Shown here one piece after another: positions 56,750 to 63,999 of a DNA stretch of 64,000 nucleotides (positions within the stretch are counted from its first letter, which is position 1; every line of letters starts with the position of its first letter). Source of the DNA: Eubacterium sp. GTDB lineage: Bacteria > Bacillota > Clostridia > Oscillospirales > Acutalibacteraceae. Made by a program: the position numbers and the translations under genes. The stretch covers positions 22,398 through 86,397 of the forward strand of contig JAFUEH010000011.1 of NCBI GenBank assembly GCA_017463985.1, read 5' to 3'. The notes under the pieces were generated by a model. It had not been told where the DNA came from. It saw only the letters and a list, made by a program, of their open reading frames with translations, and ran no database searches.

Positions 56750-59329
56750 TTACACACCGGAGCCCTTGAGCTTTGTGACCACCGCGGAAAACCCCAGCCA
56801 GATCAGCTGGAACAAAATGATGCTCAACGGCGTGATCTGTGCATAGCCCTCCAGCAGTGAGAGCGCGGCAACGACGGCGAAGCCCAGCATGCTGCCGAAG
56901 GTGCATAAAAAGGCGATCAGTCCGCGAGAGCTGACGAGCATACCGGCGCCGCGCATGGCGGAAATCAGGCTGAGTGCATTGCCGCTATGTGCCAGGTAAG
57001 CTGGTGATTTTTCCACGCTGGGGGAGGAATATTTATCATACACCCTGGCGGCGGAGTAATTCATCACGCGGATAAAGCCCTCGGGCAGGTCAAACAGCTT
57101 GGCGAGCGACTCCTCGTTAATATAGGGGTCAGCGCTTTTCACAATCACGGTTTTGCCGGTTTTCTCCAGTTTAGCTAACTCGCGCTTCAGGTCAGGATCG
57201 GCGCTGTAGCTAACGATGAACATCGCGATGATCTCACCGCCGACGGCGAGGTAAACGGCCTTTCTGCCTTTCACGGTATATTTTTCTTCATAGCTTTTTT
57301 TCGGCACGTTAACACCGTGGTGCTGCAATAGCTCGCGCGTGCCTACCAGCACCTTGCGCTTATATACCCATGCGGAAGTGCCGAGCCGTTCCTCGTACTG
57401 TACGCCCTCTACCTTGGGAAGAATGCTTTGCCCGATGATCACCTCTTCAAAGACGTGGCGCAGGGGGCTTTTTGTTTGCACGATGACCGAGGCAATATAG
57501 ATCAGTGCGTCGTCGATCTTGGCGCCGCCGAAGGTTTTGAAGCCGTAAAGATCGCAGCTGGATTTGTCGAACAGGTCGGCGGCCTCCATGACGATGGCGT
57601 CGGAATCCTCGGCCATCACGGCGCCCTCATAACCGCACACACGGGAGCCGTAGGCGGACAGCTGACCGGAGATGTCGCACAGCAGGGCGTTCGTCAGGAA
57701 CAGGGCGGTGCTCGGCAGGGAGATTACCAGCGCGCTCAGCGACACGTTAACGCCGGTATTGAAATTATCGAGCAGTCCGACGGTTACCAGCAGTGCCGCG
57801 CTCAGCACGAGGGTGGCGGCGAACAGGCGCGTAGCGATCTTATCCGCCGGCTCGCGCTTGCACGAGATCTCAAGAAAATTGGTGGGGAAGTCCGTTTTAA
57901 CACTGTATTTCAGGCGCGGCGCTTCCTCGTCCAGCAGGCCGCGGCTGATAATGCCGGCGTCCACTGCGTTGGCGATGTTTTCAACGGTATATTTATCGGC
58001 GCCGTCCGTCAAAAACGCAAAGTTATCGCACAGACGCGCCATCATGCGCTGCTTGCCGAGCTGCGAAAGGAAGAGCGAAAAGGTGCAGGCAGAGGCGAGT
58101 AGTACGCCGTTATCAATAAACAGGCCGGAATCAAAAATGCAGACGGCAGTATGGAGCGCCGTGAGCAGCGTCACCACTGTCAGCGGCGTGTCAAAATTCA
58201 GTCCCTTCTTCAGACTGAGTCCGTGACGCAGGCTGTTGCTGTTAGCAACAATAACGCCGAGGAACAGCAGTAGCGCACAAATAAAGTAGGCGGTGGGATC
58301 GGCAAGGAAGTTCGGCAGGGAGGCGCTGTTTTTGCCCACGGCCAGCAGTAACAACGGCACAAACAGTACGGCCGTAGCAATCAGCCGGTGCTGTGTCTTT
58401 TGCTTGCCGGCATAGAGGCGATCCAGAAAGCTCTCCTTGTCGCTGTGGTTAACATAGTCGTCCGCCAGCGCGGTCTCGTTGCTCAGGGCGGCGTCGGTGT
58501 CCTCCGGTCCGAACAGGCGGAATTTGTCCACCTTTTCAACGCGGCGGCGGTACAGGTCGCGCTCCGCCTCGTCCTCGTCGATTTTCGGCACGTCTTCAAT
58601 CGCGTCGTCAAAGCCTTCAAAGGTCATTTGTATTCCGGTTTCCGCTTCAAACGCGTTGTCCTCCTGCGTAAAGCCGTCGTAGAGCTTGTCCTTTGCGATC
58701 AGGGTCGGCACCTGCTCCAGATCGTTATCCGGATCCGGCGCGTCGCTGTTACGCGATACAAATACCGTCTTTGTTTTTTCGTCAGGCGGCGTATCTTTAT
58801 GTGCCTTTTTTTCTTTTGAGCCGGTGACTATCTGCGTCTTTTCAGAGGCCTTGCCGGTGACTACCGGTTTGGTTTTGTCGTCCGTCGGAACGACCTTCAC
58901 ATCATCGTCCGGCTCGGGGAATACCGGCTTGGTTTTGTCATCCGTCGGGACGACCTTCACGTCATCATCCGGTTCGGGGAATACCGGCTTGGTTTTGCCA
59001 TCTGTCGGGACGACCTTCACATCATCGTCCGGCTCGGGGAATACCGGCTTGGTTTTGTCATCCGTCTGGACGACCTTTACGTCATCGTCCGCCTTGACTT
59101 TTTTCGGTACGAAGGTTTTGACGTCCTCATCGGCTGCGGCGTCGTCCACGGCCTTGGCAACCCGTTCGGCTACCGCCCGTTCATCTACGTAAACCTCCTG
59201 CTGTGCCGCCTTTGCCTTGTCGTCTACGCGCTTTTCGGCAGCCTGCAGTTGGCGCTCTGCCTCCTCGCGGATCTGCTGCGCGCGCCGGATGATTTCATCG
59301 ATGGATAAATTATTGTTATTCTCGCTCAT
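56750..59329 (-). CDS. Large membrane protein: P-type ATPase-like pseudoenzyme with an acidic repeat-bearing N-terminus
   Basis: 859 aa from ATG 59329 (GAAAGGATCGAAA before it). Residues 1-300: a coiled, acidic cytosolic arm with four copies of a 20-aa DDDVKVVPTDDKTKPVFPEP-type repeat. Then helices at about 315-335, 350-365, 385-425, 503-520 and 530-550. The remainder mimics a P1B ATPase: VISLPSTALFLTNALL replaces the CPC helix, DAIVMEAADLF (about 577-587) replaces the DKTGT segment, and an N-like domain includes VLVGTRELLQHHGVNVPK and RKAVYLAVGGEIIAMFIV. The phosphorylated Asp, TGE and GDGVND are not seen. Two C-terminal helices. Transport activity therefore looks unlikely. Confidence 0.75.
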   Translation of the reverse strand: MSENNNNLSIDEIIRRAQQIREEAERQLQAAEKRVDDKAKAAQQEVYVDERAVAERVAKAVDDAAADEDVKTFVPKKVKADDDVKVVQTDDKTKPVFPEPDDDVKVVPTDGKTKPVFPEPDDDVKVVPTDDKTKPVFPEPDDDVKVVPTDDKTKPVVTGKASEKTQIVTGSKEKKAHKDTPPDEKTKTVFVSRNSDAPDPDNDLEQVPTLIAKDKLYDGFTQEDNAFEAETGIQMTFEGFDDAIEDVPKIDEDEAERDLYRRRVEKVDKFRLFGPEDTDAALSNETALADDYVNHSDKESFLDRLYAGKQKTQHRLIATAVLFVPLLLLAVGKNSASLPNFLADPTAYFICALLLFLGVIVANSNSLRHGLSLKKGLNFDTPLTVVTLLTALHTAVCIFDSGLFIDNGVLLASACTFSLFLSQLGKQRMMARLCDNFAFLTDGADKYTVENIANAVDAGIISRGLLDEEAPRLKYSVKTDFPTNFLEISCKREPADKIATRLFAATLVLSAALLVTVGLLDNFNTGVNVSLSALVISLPSTALFLTNALLCDISGQLSAYGSRVCGYEGAVMAEDSDAIVMEAADLFDKSSCDLYGFKTFGGAKIDDALIYIASVIVQTKSPLRHVFEEVIIGQSILPKVEGVQYEERLGTSAWVYKRKVLVGTRELLQHHGVNVPKKSYEEKYTVKGRKAVYLAVGGEIIAMFIVSYSADPDLKRELAKLEKTGKTVIVKSADPYINEESLAKLFDLPEGFIRVMNYSAARVYDKYSSPSVEKSPAYLAHSGNALSLISAMRGAGMLVSSRGLIAFLCTFGSMLGFAVVAALSLLEGYAQITPLSIILFQLIWLGFSAVVTKLKGSGV
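58862..59089 (-). repeat. 60-bp tandem repeat in the P-type-like gene
   Basis: Four near-identical 60-bp units (20 codons each; the amino-acid unit is about DDDVKVVPTDDKTKPVFPEP). The third and fourth copies are almost identical at DNA level, so copy number may vary. The units are in frame and code for an acidic, Pro-rich spacer. Confidence 0.9.
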
Positions 59330-59361
59330 TTTCGATCCTTTCAACAATCGGTTAATCCGCT

Positions 59362-60126
59362 TTATAACCGCTGTCTTGCTATTTCATACATAATAATGCC
59401 GGCGGCTACCGAGGCGTTCAGGGAATTCACCCGTCCAAGCATCGGCAGGCTGACGGTGACATCACACTTTTCTTTAATCAGCCGTCCGACGCCGCTGCCC
59501 TCGTTGCCGACAACCAGCGCTGCGCCGCCCGAAAAATCGGTTTGATCCCAGCGCTGACCGTCCATATCGGCGGCATAGACCCAGATGTTCTTCTTTTTCA
59601 GCTCGTCGATCGTCTGCGCCAGGTTACCCACACGCGCCACCTTCATGTATTCCAGCGCACCGCAGGAGGTTTTTGCAACGATAAAGTTCAGCCCGACGTT
59701 GCGCCGCTTGGGGATAATGATGCCGTGCGCGCCGCAAGCCTCTGCCGTGCGGATAATCGCACCCAGGTTATGGCTGTCCTCGATCTCGTCACAGATAATG
59801 ATGAACGGCGCTTCGCCGCGTGCTTCGGCAAGGGCAAGGATCTCGTCAACGGTGGCATAGCTGTGCGCCGGCGTGTTCGCTGCCACCCCCTGATGATTCG
59901 CGCCGCCGCAGAGTGTGTCGAGCTTTTTACGGTCTACTGTTTTGATAACAATGTGCTTTTCCTTGCACAAGGCAATAATACGGTTGACGGAACCCTCGCG
60001 CTCGCCCTTCGCCAGCAGCACGTTTTCAATTTCTCTGCCGCTTTTCAGCAGCTCCAGCACGGCATTCCTGCCGATGACTAAATTGTCGTTTGCTCTGTTT
60101 TCGCGGTTGTCTCTTTCGTTTTTCAC
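59362..60126 (-). CDS. rlmB: 23S rRNA (guanosine2251-2'-O)-methyltransferase RlmB (TrmH family)
   Basis: 254 aa with a GTG start 60126 (AGGAGATATTGGC upstream). SPOUT fold: NLVIGRNAVLELLKSG at the N-terminus, then IIICDEIEDSHNLGAIIRTAEACGAHG, IIPKRRNVGLN, ALVVGNEGSGVGRLIKEKC and SLPMLGRVNSLNASVAAGI. It methylates the ribose of G2251. Independent of the neighbours. Confidence 0.94.
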   Translation of the reverse strand: MKNERDNRENRANDNLVIGRNAVLELLKSGREIENVLLAKGEREGSVNRIIALCKEKHIVIKTVDRKKLDTLCGGANHQGVAANTPAHSYATVDEILALAEARGEAPFIIICDEIEDSHNLGAIIRTAEACGAHGIIIPKRRNVGLNFIVAKTSCGALEYMKVARVGNLAQTIDELKKKNIWVYAADMDGQRWDQTDFSGGAALVVGNEGSGVGRLIKEKCDVTVSLPMLGRVNSLNASVAAGIIMYEIARQRL

Positions 60127-60213
60127 GCCAATATCTCCTGCATAAATTATTCCATTTTTATTATATCACATATAAATTTTTTTTCAATAACAATCAAGTG
60201 TTTATAAAAAATA

Positions 60214-60238
60214 AGCCCGAACCGGAACGGTACGGACT
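60214..60238 (-). terminator. Terminator of the XRE repressor gene
   Basis: AGCCCGAACCG pairs with CGGTACGGACT with one mismatch and one wobble pair (60214-60238), followed on the minus strand by TTATTTTTTATAAA. It overlaps the stop codon. Confidence 0.65.
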
Positions 60239-60455
60239 ACTTAAAGGATTTTGGGGTATCGGTCAAGCCGGCAATATAATCAATAGAAACATTATACAGT
60301 CTTGCCAGTTTAATAATCAGCTCAAAGGGCGGTTCGCGCTTACCCTGCTCATAATTAGTGTACGTTGTTTTATGCATTTTCAATATTTGAACCAGTTGTT
60401 CCTGCGTCAAATCACGGTCTTCTCTTAAGTCGCGTAAACGGGGATAATATTGCAT
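60237..60455 (-). CDS. Small XRE-family repressor
   Basis: 72 aa, almost only a helix-turn-helix: LREDRDLTQEQLVQILKMHKTT and YTNYEQGKREPPFELIIKLAR. ATG 60455 follows GAGGTGATTGCA. It is divergent to the unknown membrane gene at 60562, with three palindromic operators between them. That layout suggests it represses the neighbour and itself. Confidence 0.85.
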   Translation of the reverse strand: MQYYPRLRDLREDRDLTQEQLVQILKMHKTTYTNYEQGKREPPFELIIKLARLYNVSIDYIAGLTDTPKSFK

Positions 60456-60485
60456 TGCAATCACCTCGTTTGTATTATGTCACAA

Positions 60486-60547
60486 TACAACATTTGTTGT
60501 TGACAAAATACAACATACGTTGTATAATTTATACAACAAATGTTGTA
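60486..60547. promoter_or_regulatory. Three evenly spaced operators of the XRE repressor
   Basis: TACAACATTTGTTGTT (60486-60501), TACAACATACGTTGTA (60509-60524) and TACAACAAATGTTGTA (60532-60547) share TACAAC-N4-GTTGTA. Centres are exactly 23 bases apart (about two helical turns). They cover the -35, -10 and start region of the rightward promoter, so binding should block it. Confidence 0.9.
60500..60528 (+). promoter_or_regulatory. Promoter of the 60562 gene, buried in the operators
   Basis: TTGACA (60500-60505), 17-bp spacer, TATAAT (60523-60528), exact consensus, lying in and between the first and second operators. Confidence 0.88.
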
Positions 60548-60561
60548 TCGGAGATCGTAAA

Positions 60562-61062
60562 ATGAAGCAAGAGCTGTTAACCAATTATCAAGTATCCCAA
60601 ATACGAAGATTAATTAGACAACAGGAAATAAAAAAGTGCAAAAAACAAAGTCCGGATATTTACGAAAAATACAAAGCAGACTCGGAGTTTTGGGATAGTT
60701 TAGCAGATACGTATGTTCAAAAGCTCTTGGAGAGTGATAGAGATTTTGCGCCGCCGTATGCCATTGAAAGTCGTGGCAATCGCGATGGCAAAGGATACCG
60801 CTTAGAGCTGCAAGACGAATATAACAAAGAAAAGTTTTTTATTGACTATACCGGCGAAGTTGGTGAAGCTGAGAAGTACACGCCTCCTAAAGGATTGGGT
60901 TTAAGTGGCTTTGAAAAATTCGTGCTCATTATGATACCGGTATATTTAGTGTTATTAATATTTTTTTGCGCAATAGGTGGCAGAGGTAAGTCGTATTCAA
61001 ATGAAATTACCGGCGTAATCATTCTTGGAATTATCAATTTGATATTAGCATTTATTATGTAG
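60562..61062 (+). CDS. Unknown membrane protein under XRE control
   Basis: 166 aa from ATG 60562 (CGGAGATCGTAAA before it; the longer frame begins inside the operator). The soluble N-terminal 110 residues (TNYQVSQIRRLIRQQEIKKC) are basic, the middle acidic and Tyr-rich, and two C-terminal helices follow (FVLIMIPVYLVLLIFFCAIG and GVIILGIINLILAFIM). No family is recognised. The gene is AT-rich compared with its surroundings. It is the likely target of the repressor. Confidence 0.7.
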   Translation: MKQELLTNYQVSQIRRLIRQQEIKKCKKQSPDIYEKYKADSEFWDSLADTYVQKLLESDRDFAPPYAIESRGNRDGKGYRLELQDEYNKEKFFIDYTGEVGEAEKYTPPKGLGLSGFEKFVLIMIPVYLVLLIFFCAIGGRGKSYSNEITGVIILGIINLILAFIM

Positions 61063-61086
61063 ATAAGCAGAAAGGAGGGTAAAAAT

Positions 61087-61236
61087 ATGGATTGTCCGCA
61101 TTACGACTATCGGAGCGGTGATTATTATTGTGATCTTTGCCAAAACTGTGTCAGTCAAGCAAAGCACGATCAATATTGCACTGATTATAACGGAACAAAT
61201 TATGATAAGTGTGATATTTATAGGAGATATTCATAA
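61087..61236 (+). CDS. Small Cys-rich peptide
   Basis: 49 aa: MDCPHYDYRSGDYYCDLCQN followed by CVSQAKHDQYC and CDIYRRYS. Six Cys, at positions 3, 16, 19, 22, 33 and 43, suggest one small zinc knuckle or disulfide-rich peptide. A strong AAGGAGGG ribosome site stands eight bases upstream. It is 24 bases after the membrane gene and ends just before a terminator, so it is the second gene of the repressed unit. Function unknown. Confidence 0.75.
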   Translation: MDCPHYDYRSGDYYCDLCQNCVSQAKHDQYCTDYNGTNYDKCDIYRRYS

Positions 61237-61239
61237 GAA

Positions 61240-61272
61240 AAGAAGCCGAACCGCACGGTCCGGCTTCTTGTT
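61240..61272. terminator. Terminator of the XRE-controlled unit
   Basis: AAGAAGCCG (61240-61248) pairs with CGGCTTCTT (61261-61269), with an inner ACCG/CGGT pair. Confidence 0.85.
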
Positions 61273-61280
61273 TAATGCGA

Positions 61281-61850
61281 TTATTTGATTTGCGTTACCT
61301 GATTGCCCTTGACGACGAAGGCGTGGGCGACTTTTTCGATCAGCCAGGCGTCGTTTTCGTGCGAGTCGGTATAGAAACAGTCGATCGGCGTATCGCCGTA
61401 AGCCTCCTCGTAGGCCTTGATCTTATTCTCGCGGATGTTGACGAACAGGATCTTGCCGGTCGCCCTGTCCACACGTGAGGTGAGCCAGTGCCGGATACCG
61501 AGCCGGCGGCAGATCTCCTCCATATTAAAATCGGGAGAGGCGGTGATAATCAAGTCGTCCTCACTGCGCAGGGATTGGTACAGCGGCTTGATCTTTTTTT
61601 CATGCTTATTCCAAAAGCGTTTGGGGTCGTTGTCAAAGTCGAATACGCGCAGGGCGTCCTTTTCGACCATCGGCACGTAGCGATCGATAATTTCGGGTAT
61701 GCCGACGCCGCCCTTTTTATACCGCGCAAACGCTTTGAGCACGGTGCCCAGGTGCTTGAGCAGCCACGGCTTGCGCACGATATAATAGAAGAACAGATCG
61801 AGCGTGCTCTCGCCGTCATAAATCGTGTTGTCAAAGTCAAAAACATTCAT
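61281..61850 (-). CDS. HAD-IB family phosphatase
   Basis: 189 aa. The DxD motif DFDNTIYDGESTLDLFFYYI at the N-terminus, SEDDLIITASPDF (motif II) and DCFYTDSHENDAWLIEKV (motif IV) place it with SerB-like HAD-IB enzymes (phosphoserine, glycerol or lipid phosphatases). The family substrate cannot be named. The sleeve helix LVRKPWLLKHLG region is lipid-phosphatase-like but not diagnostic. Its stop is near an independent terminator; it is 32 bases after the substrate-binding gene. Confidence 0.85.
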   Translation of the reverse strand: MNVFDFDNTIYDGESTLDLFFYYIVRKPWLLKHLGTVLKAFARYKKGGVGIPEIIDRYVPMVEKDALRVFDFDNDPKRFWNKHEKKIKPLYQSLRSEDDLIITASPDFNMEEICRRLGIRHWLTSRVDRATGKILFVNIRENKIKAYEEAYGDTPIDCFYTDSHENDAWLIEKVAHAFVVKGNQVTQIK

Positions 61851-61882
61851 AATATTCGTTCGGAATACGGCAATAGAGCGCG

Positions 61883-62725
61883 TTACGGCTGGTAGCGAAA
61901 ATCGCTGGCGTCATAGCCAAAATATTCCTCGACCAGCGGCGTGAATTCGTCCGCGTCGTTATACTGATCGCTCTGCAGCTCATAGATCGCCGTGTTGATG
62001 CTGTCCTTCCAGCCGCTGTATTTTGCGCAGGCAATCACATATTCGATCGTATCCAGCTCGTTTTCGAGCACGGTGTAATTGTCCTTGCCCTCGTAGGTGT
62101 TGAAGCTCAGCTCGTCAGTGATCAACACATCGGCCAGGCCGTCGTCTAATACGCCGAGACCGGCGGATACCTGCTTGGCGTCCGTCAATGCCGTACAGAC
62201 AGAGGCGATCGCGGTGTTCCGCTCAAAGGCCGCCTTGGCCTGCTCCCCGACAGCCACCACGCGCGCGCCTGCAAAGTCGTTCCAGCTTTTTATGCCGCTG
62301 TCCTTGGTGGTGACGGCAATGATCCGGTTCGTGATGATCGGCTCCGTAAAGGAGTAATCCTCATTAAAGGTACCCTCGTTTTTGCTCACGGCGCCCATCA
62401 GCAGACCGGCAGAATATTCTTTTCCGTTTTCGTCGAAGAAGCCGCCGTCGTCCTCTAACAGATAGCCTTCCTCCACCTGCTCAAAGCGGTAAGCCTTCAG
62501 ATCGCCCTTTACATCGTCAAAGATCTTTTCCCACAGCGCTGGAATAAAGCCCTCCGCTTCGCCGTCCTTTACGGCGGTGATAAACGGCGCCGCTTCTTCT
62601 GTATAGCCAATGATCAGTGTGGTGTCGCTCAGGCTGTTGTCCTCATTCGCCGCGCAGCCGGCAAACAGACCTGCAAGCAGGACAATCGATAGCAAAACGA
62701 CGAATAATCTTTTTACGGTTTTCAT
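61883..62725 (-). CDS. Lipoprotein substrate-binding protein (SBP_bac_3 type)
   Basis: 280 aa. Signal with lipobox LFAGC at 21-25, then a type 3 periplasmic-binding fold: TLIIGYTEEAAPFITAVKDGE, DYSFTEPIITNRIIAV, SWNDFAGARVVAVGEQ and DVLITDELSFN. The family binds amino acids, usually with ABC permease and ATPase genes, which are absent here, so either the partners are beyond the window or this is an orphan. Upstream of the HAD gene. Confidence 0.88.
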   Translation of the reverse strand: MKTVKRLFVVLLSIVLLAGLFAGCAANEDNSLSDTTLIIGYTEEAAPFITAVKDGEAEGFIPALWEKIFDDVKGDLKAYRFEQVEEGYLLEDDGGFFDENGKEYSAGLLMGAVSKNEGTFNEDYSFTEPIITNRIIAVTTKDSGIKSWNDFAGARVVAVGEQAKAAFERNTAIASVCTALTDAKQVSAGLGVLDDGLADVLITDELSFNTYEGKDNYTVLENELDTIEYVIACAKYSGWKDSINTAIYELQSDQYNDADEFTPLVEEYFGYDASDFRYQP

Positions 62726-62931
62726 CTGAAACCCTCCCAGTTTAATCTATCCTCATTCTATATGATAAGCGTTTTAAAGTCAAGTCCGGAAAGGGGATAG
62801 CCGCGTCCGTCCTCATCGTTGAAGAAATGTAAGCTTATGCGTTTGTGCCAGGCTTTTCTGTAAATTACTACTTTTCGGTTGCCAATCAATTGGTGCACTG
62901 CAAAAATTTTTGCAAAAAAATAAAATTTTAC

Positions 62932-62960
62932 TTGATAATTACGCTCAGATGTGGTATAGT
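62932..62960 (+). promoter_or_regulatory. Promoter of the tRNA-Gln gene
   Basis: TTGATA (62932-62937), 17-bp spacer, TATAGT (62955-62960), ending 16 bases before the tRNA. The 205-base gap before it (62726-62931) holds no gene; it contains the palindrome GCAAAAATTTTTGC (about 62900-62913). Confidence 0.8.
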
Positions 62961-62976
62961 ATCACTTGCAAAAAGA

Positions 62977-63040
62977 TAGAGGTATAGTGTAACGGTAACA
63001 CTCCGGACTCTGACTCCGTTTTCGTGAGTTCAAATATTGA
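62977..63040 (+). tRNA. tRNA-Gln (anticodon CTG), broken in the T-arm
   Basis: The 5' acceptor strand (TAGAGGT), D-arm (GTG-TAACGGTAA-CAC), and anticodon arm (CCGGA-CTCTGAC-TCCGT, anticodon CTG) are recognisable. The T-loop TTCAAAT (63029-63035) is present, but the flanks GTGAG and ATTGA do not pair, and no ACCTCTA acceptor strand or CCA follows. Position 27-43 is also unpaired. So the gene is intact from the start to the T-loop and non-functional after it. Confidence 0.8.
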
Positions 63041-63057
63041 ATAAGTATGATATATAT

Positions 63058-63085
63058 GGCAATCCACTATGGATTGTCTTTTTTT
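63058..63085 (+). terminator. Terminator after the tRNA relic
   Basis: GGCAATCC (63058-63065), loop ACTAT, GGATTGTC (63071-63078) with one wobble pair, followed by seven Ts. Confidence 0.85.
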
Positions 63086-63158
63086 GTGCCGTCAAGTTGT
63101 CAAAAATGGCTTAAACGCTGCGTTTTCACTGCTTATTTAATCCTTTCTTGAACCGCCG

Positions 63159-63261
63159 GTGAACCAAATGCGAACCAAATTTAATTAAAAGAAAACCTTT
63201 TTCAATTGTTCAAATTTGTCCACTCGTGTCCACCTCGAAGTGAACCATTTGTGAACCAAAG
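63159..63261 (+). repeat. Two pairs of 11-bp direct repeats (candidate integrase arm-type sites)
   Basis: GTGAACCAAAT (63159-63169) plus GCGAACCAAAT (63170-63180), and GTGAACCATTT (63240-63250) plus GTGAACCAAAG (63251-63261): each pair has an 11-base period. Tandem 11-bp direct repeats near att sites are typical of arm sites for tyrosine integrases of the Tn916 kind. The remainder of 63086-63382 contains no gene; GTTCAAAT from the tRNA T-loop recurs at 63208-63215. Confidence 0.65.
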
Positions 63262-63382
63262 AAGCACTAATTTCGAAGTATAAAAAAGGTGATTAATAAT
63301 TTTGAAAAGATGTAATGTATTTGTTATTGTGTTTTTCATATTATAGAAGTATAATAATGATAAATAAGAAGAGGTGAATCAA

Positions 63383-63673
63383 TTGGATATAAGAAAGATA
63401 TTAGGTTTATTAACTGGTGTTGGAATAATCGGTTCATTAGTTTATGCTATTTTTAGTGACGGTCATTCGCCAACGCTTGAAGAACTAGAAGAAGAACGTG
63501 AAAGAGTACAAGCAGATTATAATAACCCTACTTTAGATATGGATACGCGCATTAGATCTCATAGCCGTTTGTTTGCTTTAGATCAGCAAATTGGTAAAAT
63601 GAAGTGGGGAGACGATGATTATGGTTATCCTGCTCATAGCGAGCATGGGTGGCATTTGCCAAGCGATGATTAG
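63383..63673 (+). CDS. Small membrane-anchored protein (unknown)
   Basis: 96 aa from TTG 63383 (AGAGGTG six bases upstream; GTG 63374 would add 3 residues). One N-terminal helix, ILGLLTGVGIIGSLVYAIFS, then an acidic helix (TLEELEEERERVQADYNNP) and a Trp/His/Asp-rich tail. No family is recognised. Surrounding DNA is AT-rich and the codon use fits it, unlike the 50-60 kb part. Confidence 0.55.
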   Translation: MDIRKILGLLTGVGIIGSLVYAIFSDGHSPTLEELEEERERVQADYNNPTLDMDTRIRSHSRLFALDQQIGKMKWGDDDYGYPAHSEHGWHLPSDD

Positions 63674-63718
63674 ATGATTAGATGTTGTAATAAAATTATA
63701 ATTCTAGAAAAGTAAAAT

Positions 63719-63764
63719 GAATACTATTAAAGGCAGCATTTATTTGCTGCCTTTAATAGTATTC
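63719..63764. terminator. Bidirectional terminator
   Basis: Perfect 20-bp stem, GAATACTATTAAAGGCAGCA (63719-63738), loop TTTATT and the complement (63745-63764). It lies between the small membrane gene and the convergent flavodoxin gene. Confidence 0.9.
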
Positions 63765-63777
63765 ATGCTTTTTTATT

Positions 63778-63999
63778 TTATAACTCCATGTATTTCTCAA
63801 ATGAAGTAACGTTGTTGAGGATATCGCCTTCAACAACGGTTGCGTTTGGAACCTCTTCCTGTAAATTCTTTGCAGTTTTGCCGAAGTCGCTGCCGCCGGA
63901 GGTTGCAAAAAGCACGATTTTCTTTCCGCTGAAATCGTAAGCTGAAAGAAAACTTTTAATAATCAGCGGTGCAGTGTAATACCAAATCGGGAAGGTCAA
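63778..63999 (-). CDS. Flavodoxin-like protein, C-terminal fragment (continues beyond the window)
   Basis: At least 73 aa, cut by the right edge. FPIWYYTAPLIIKSFLSAYD, GKKIVLFATSGGSDFGKTAK and VVEGDILNN resemble the C-terminal half of flavodoxin_4-type proteins (the FMN-binding YxxP-like and TSGGS loops). The N-terminal FMN loop would be outside. The visible ATG at 63997-63999 is probably an internal Met. Confidence 0.75.
   Translation of the reverse strand: MTFPIWYYTAPLIIKSFLSAYDFSGKKIVLFATSGGSDFGKTAKNLQEEVPNATVVEGDILNNVTSFEKYMEL

Noticed and set aside
58862-59089. CRISPR-like array from the 60-bp repeats
   Set aside because: The units are tandem without unique spacers, stay in frame and code for a repeated peptide.
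63058-63382. Integrase gene inside the AT-rich region
   Set aside because: No reading frame with tyrosine-integrase motifs was seen between the tRNA and the small membrane gene; only the repeats and a terminator are present.
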